Positions 6,274-8,802 of a DNA stretch of 8,802 nucleotides are shown here, piece by piece; the stretch's first letter is position 1, and the number at the start of each line of letters is the position of its first letter. Below the pieces are notes generated by a model. That model was not told the DNA's origin. It made no database searches and saw only the letters and a list, made by a program, of their open reading frames with translations. The position numbers and the translations under genes were made by a program. Source of the DNA: Thermoplasmatota archaeon (GTDB lineage Archaea; Thermoplasmatota; Thermoplasmata; Thermoplasmatales; GCA-001856825); assembly GCA_023379555.1 (NCBI GenBank), contig JAMCQR010000020.1:1-8802 (forward strand). The letters run 5' to 3'.

Positions 6274-7185
6274 GTGAAGGGGAAGAAGATACTAGTTACA
6301 GGGGGAGCTGGATTTATCGGAAGTAATCTAGTCAATGCTCTTTACAGGGACAATGAGGTTGTAGTGCTGGACAATCTTCATACAGGTAAAATGAGCAACT
6401 TAGATAATGCAGTAAAAGGAGGAATAACATTTGTTGAGGGAGACGTGAAAAATGTCAAATCAATTAATGGAGATTTTGATTACGTGTTTCATTTAGGAAT
6501 CTATTCGGCTTCTCCGATGTACAGGGACAATCCCAACCTTGTTGGTGAGGTCGTTCAGGGGATTACTAGCGTGCTGGAATATTGCAAGGAAGCAAAAATA
6601 CCGTTGGTATTCGCTTCCACATCCTCGATATATAATGGAATAGTTCCACCACACAAGGAGAACGTGATTCCCGGTGTGACGGACTACTACACAGAAGCAA
6701 GAATCGGATGCGAAAGGATGAGTGAGTTGTATTCTAAGTTGTATGACGTAAATGTTGCAGCAATGAGATTCTTTTCTGTCTACGGCTTCAACGATATTGG
6801 AAAAGGGAAGTATGCCAATCTCGTGACCCAGTTCACGGTTTCACTGCTTAATAACGAACAGCCGTTGATTTATGGAAACGGTGAACAAAGAAGAGATTTC
6901 ATCTTTGTGAGCGACGTGGTTGATGCTCTCAAGAGGGCATCAACGATAAAGGGCTTCGGCATATACAATGTTGGCACAGGAAAGAACTACACCCTCAATG
7001 AAGCGGTTTCCAAGCTCCAGAGCGTGACTGGAAAGAAGATTGCTCCAAAATATATTGAAATGCCAGTGAAGAACTATGTGATGACTACTCTCGCCGATAC
7101 AACAAAAGCAAAAAAAGAAATAGGCTTTGCTGCAAAAGTCAGTCTAGATGAGGGGATACGTCTGCTTTTCTCAGGTTTGCATTAA
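6274..7185 (+). CDS. NAD-dependent sugar epimerase/dehydratase with YxxxR instead of YxxxK
   Basis: A 303-residue extended short-chain dehydrogenase/reductase. The Rossmann nucleotide-binding motif GGAGFIG lies at residues 10-16, with acidic Asp33 at the end of strand 2 favouring NAD over NADP. Later marks include STSSIY (115-120, Thr116 in the catalytic Ser/Thr position), RFFSVYG and the C-terminal substrate-binding segment IYGNGEQRRDFIFVSDV. The usual catalytic pair YxxxK reads Tyr139-TEA-Arg143, so Lys is replaced by Arg; the usual Asn in the NxxGT helix is also changed (EVVQGITS, 92-99). The family interconverts NDP-sugars such as UDP-glucose and UDP-galactose, or starts deoxysugar synthesis. 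With Arg143 its reaction may differ or be slower. The start is GTG at 6274; nothing upstream would fit the Rossmann fold better. It lies between the sugar kinase and a second, standard epimerase, each apparently with its own promoter. Fold is certain, substrate is not. Confidence 0.88.
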   Translation: MKGKKILVTGGAGFIGSNLVNALYRDNEVVVLDNLHTGKMSNLDNAVKGGITFVEGDVKNVKSINGDFDYVFHLGIYSASPMYRDNPNLVGEVVQGITSVLEYCKEAKIPLVFASTSSIYNGIVPPHKENVIPGVTDYYTEARIGCERMSELYSKLYDVNVAAMRFFSVYGFNDIGKGKYANLVTQFTVSLLNNEQPLIYGNGEQRRDFIFVSDVVDALKRASTIKGFGIYNVGTGKNYTLNEAVSKLQSVTGKKIAPKYIEMPVKNYVMTTLADTTKAKKEIGFAAKVSLDEGIRLLFSGLH

Positions 7186-7589
7186 AAATAAAAATAGAGC
7201 ACATTGACCAAAGTATAATGTATTTCTTGAATCTTTGAAGTCAATTCCGAACCTATCCTGACGCAACAGCGAACAATATCGCTTTTCTCACTATCAACTC
7301 TGCCTGTTAACCCAGAAGTGAATTCTACTAAACTATATTTCTCTTTGAGTCCCTATTTAGTTTCAACGAAGTGATACTGGAGATACAGAGTGTATTCGCT
7401 CTGGAAGTAGTACTTAAGTCCATATTCACAATTAAAGTGTTTATGGCTTGTGACTGCGTCATAATTGACGTGTCAAGTATGCTGAAACCAAGAATAACGA
7501 TAAATTGACCGTTTTTAATTGTTGATTCTGTATTTAAAATTTCAGTATGAACAGTTAGAAATTTATTGGAGCGCCTATTACTCATCAAG
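7186..7589. other. 404 bp spacer between the two epimerase genes
   Basis: AT-rich and without a convincing gene. A minus-strand frame is open from inside the second epimerase to 7328, and a plus-strand frame is open over roughly 7336-7508 opposite part of it; neither has a promoter or recognisable motif. Small hairpins occur at 7268-7283 (AGCGA / TCGCT followed by TTT) and 7386-7403 (CAGAG / CTCTG). The promoter of the second epimerase lies at the right end. The spacer is long for a compact archaeal genome, so a lost gene or an unrecognised RNA is possible, but I see no direct evidence. Confidence 0.55.
7559..7567 (+). promoter_or_regulatory. TATA box of the second epimerase gene
   Basis: AAATTTATT lies 31 to 23 bases before the ATG at 7590, so transcription should begin at the ATG itself. 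This decides the start: an in-frame TTG at 7566 overlaps the TATA box and would lie upstream of the transcript, so the longer version of the protein is unlikely. Confidence 0.5.
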
Positions 7590-8483
7590 ATGAATGTTCT
7601 TGTGACTGGTGGTTCGGGTTTCATTGGGAGAAATATAGTCAAGACTTTAAAAGAAAAGGGGTATGAAGTGAGTACTCTGGACATAAAGGAGAAAAATTCC
7701 GTTGCAGATAATCATATTACCTGTGATGTAAGGAACCGTCATATGGTTGATAAGGCCCTTAAGGGAATCGATTTTGTTTTTCACTTGGCTGCAGTGACAT
7801 CCCCTCCCGAATTCGAAAATCTGATGGCAGATGGGTATGACGTTAACGTGCTGGGTACTTACAACATTCTAGCAGCTAGTCACGCAAACAAAGTTGAGAG
7901 GGCTGTGATTGCGTCCTCGTCTTCAATTTACGGAAACTCTTCAAGAATGACTTCTGAAGACAAGCTGCCTAAAGCGTACGGCAATTTTTATCCTCTTAGC
8001 AAAAGGATAAACGAAATGACCGCAAAGATGTTCAAAGATTATGATTTAGAGGTAGTAGCATTAAGGTATTTCAACACTTATGGCGCTGGTGAAAATAGCA
8101 AGGGACCATATTCTAGCGTCATATGGAAATTCATAGAAAGCATAAGAAATAATAGAAAACCGGTAATCTACGGAGATGGAAAACAGAGTAGAGATTTCGT
8201 TTATGTAAAAGACGTAGCCGCTGCTTCATTACTTGCAATGGAAAAAGGTGAGCCGGGGGAAGCTTACAACATCGGATCCGGTCTTTCTACTAACTTCAAC
8301 ACAATTTTCGACATAGTCAAAAGGGAAACCGAATATCAGGGAGAGGCAGAATATGTCAAGAACCCACTCAAGAGTTATCAACAATTCACGCTTGCCGACA
8401 TATCAAAATCAAGAAGAGTGCTTGACTATTCGCCCAAATATGATATGAAGGACGGTGTTAGGGATATCCTTGATTCAATCTAG
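7590..8483 (+). CDS. NAD-dependent nucleotide-sugar epimerase, GalE-like
   Basis: A 297-residue extended SDR protein with all standard marks: GGSGFIG (7-13) for nucleotide binding, Asp31 at the end of strand 2 for NAD, HLAAVTSP (65-72), NVLGT (86-90), SSSSIYG (109-115, Ser110 catalytic), and the intact pair Tyr134-PLS-Lys138. RYFNTYG and IYGDGKQSRDFVYVKDV follow as the substrate-side segments. It most resembles UDP-glucose 4-epimerase-like and related archaeal epimerases, which oxidise and re-reduce C4 of a UDP-hexose; other NDP-sugars are possible. Starting at ATG 7590 puts the Rossmann strand right at the N-terminus, as usual in the family, and matches the TATA box. It shares ancestry with the gene at 6274 but the two are clearly diverged, so they probably act on different sugars or steps. 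It is followed by a T-rich stretch and the start of an unrelated gene. Confidence 0.9.
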   Translation: MNVLVTGGSGFIGRNIVKTLKEKGYEVSTLDIKEKNSVADNHITCDVRNRHMVDKALKGIDFVFHLAAVTSPPEFENLMADGYDVNVLGTYNILAASHANKVERAVIASSSSIYGNSSRMTSEDKLPKAYGNFYPLSKRINEMTAKMFKDYDLEVVALRYFNTYGAGENSKGPYSSVIWKFIESIRNNRKPVIYGDGKQSRDFVYVKDVAAASLLAMEKGEPGEAYNIGSGLSTNFNTIFDIVKRETEYQGEAEYVKNPLKSYQQFTLADISKSRRVLDYSPKYDMKDGVRDILDSI

Positions 8484-8538
8484 CAAGTCACAGGTGCGTG
8501 TTTAAGTTTAGAAGGATCTGATTATCTCTGCTAACCAC

Positions 8539-8547
8539 TTTTGTTTT
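8539..8547 (+). terminator. T-rich tract, candidate terminator of the second epimerase gene
   Basis: TTTTGTTTT begins 56 bases after the stop codon, and a T6 run follows at 8589-8594. No hairpin is seen. U-rich tracts of this kind are common archaeal terminators. The assignment rests on composition and position only. Confidence 0.3.
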
Positions 8548-8647
8548 ATGAGTAATGCTAGTTAATCTCTGCTCTTTGTTTACTCGAATTTTTTCACTAC
8601 TAGGATAAGGTTCGAAATGCTGTAAATTGAAAAAATGATTCACAAGA

Positions 8648-8656
8648 TTTTTATAA
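8648..8656 (+). promoter_or_regulatory. TATA box of the right-edge gene
   Basis: TTTTTATAA starts 27 bases before the ATG at 8675, the spacing also seen for the epimerase genes, and is preceded by a purine-rich stretch. It predicts a leaderless transcript starting at or near that ATG. Confidence 0.45.
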
Positions 8657-8674
8657 CCGTAACAGGTCAGTCTT

Positions 8675-8802
8675 ATGTGCGCATTAGCCAGGATGGATTT
8701 CCTTTCTGGTGATGAGTTGTGGTACATCTCTTATGAAATTCTTCCTCCTCAACTTCTGCGTGTAGAATATGGAGAAGAGTCTATCATACGCTTCAGATCC
8801 AC
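8675..8802 (+). CDS. N-terminus of an unidentified gene, cut by the window edge
   Basis: From the ATG at 8675 a frame of 42 codons stays open to the end of the window; the in-frame TAA 15 bases upstream shows it cannot start earlier. An alternative ATG lies at 8693. The translated start includes MDFLSGDELWYISYEILPPQ and then LLRVEYGEESIIRF, a beta-strand-like pattern with codon use like the neighbours. A TATA box sits at the leaderless distance for the first ATG. I cannot name a family from so few residues; a beta-sandwich N-terminal domain of a glycoside hydrolase would fit the pattern and the locus, but that is a guess. An overlapping minus-strand frame exists and seems less likely. Confidence 0.5.
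   Translation, partial: MCALARMDFLSGDELWYISYEILPPQLLRVEYGEESIIRFRS

Noticed and set aside
7268..7286. Hairpin AGCGA / TCGCT followed by TTT as an intrinsic terminator of the first epimerase gene
   Set aside because: The stem is only five base pairs, the T run only three, and it lies over 80 bases past the stop codon.
7566..7589. TTG at 7566 as the start of the second epimerase, adding eight residues
   Set aside because: The codon overlaps the TATA box, and the Rossmann strand begins right after the ATG at 7590.
7328..7684. 118-residue minus-strand frame in the epimerase spacer
   Set aside because: Its N-terminal third is antisense to the second epimerase and its promoter; the rest has no recognisable motif, no promoter at a proper distance, and a competing plus-strand frame opposite.
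8488..8727. 79-residue minus-strand frame at the right end
   Set aside because: It overlaps the plus-strand gene start that has a better placed TATA box, and most of it covers AT-rich sequence that looks non-coding.
1..8802. CRISPR arrays, insertion sequences, tRNA or rRNA genes
   Set aside because: I saw no regularly spaced repeats, no transposase motifs or long terminal inverted repeats, and no tRNA-like cloverleaf or rRNA core sequence on either strand.

Overview
The window reads as a piece of an archaeal chromosome. Arginine is written mostly with AGA/AGG, most genes lack a Shine-Dalgarno sequence, and TATA boxes of the TTTATA type lie about 24-37 bases before the start codons, so transcripts should be leaderless or nearly so. 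An acidophilic, sugar-using archaeon of the Thermoplasmata type is my best guess, with Sulfolobales-like lineages as the alternative. That is an inference from style and gene content; there is no rRNA or other marker here.

Layout. Bases 1-226 are a promoter region. At 227-1546 (+) lies a 12-helix sugar transporter of the GPH/MFS type. It meets, tail to tail with only 7 bp between the stop codons, a 1002-residue GH38 alpha-mannosidase at 1554-4562 (-). A spacer of about 540 bp holds the mannosidase promoter and leader, possible tiny or decayed reading frames, and the promoter of a GHMP-family sugar kinase (5104-6105, +) that resembles heptose-7-phosphate/fucose-type kinases. Two extended-SDR nucleotide-sugar epimerase/dehydratase genes follow (6274-7185 and 7590-8483, both +), separated by a 404 bp spacer. 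A further gene begins near 8675 and runs off the right edge.

How the genes may work together. The transporter could import a mannoside or oligosaccharide and the cytoplasmic mannosidase could release mannose from it. The kinase and the two epimerases belong to the enzyme kinds that build activated sugars for surface glycans or glycolipids. The window therefore looks like a junction between glycan salvage and nucleotide-sugar synthesis. No nucleotidyltransferase or glycosyltransferase is present, so the pathway is not complete here. Each gene appears to have its own promoter rather than sharing an operon.

The points most worth a second look are: (1) the first epimerase has Arg in place of the catalytic Lys of YxxxK, while its neighbour keeps Lys; (2) the mannosidase leader contains a 12-codon upstream frame that ends one base before the GTG start, with the Shine-Dalgarno inside its last codons; (3) that promoter's TATA box is a perfect palindrome with a plausible start codon at the leaderless distance on both sides; (4) the unidentified gene at the right edge.
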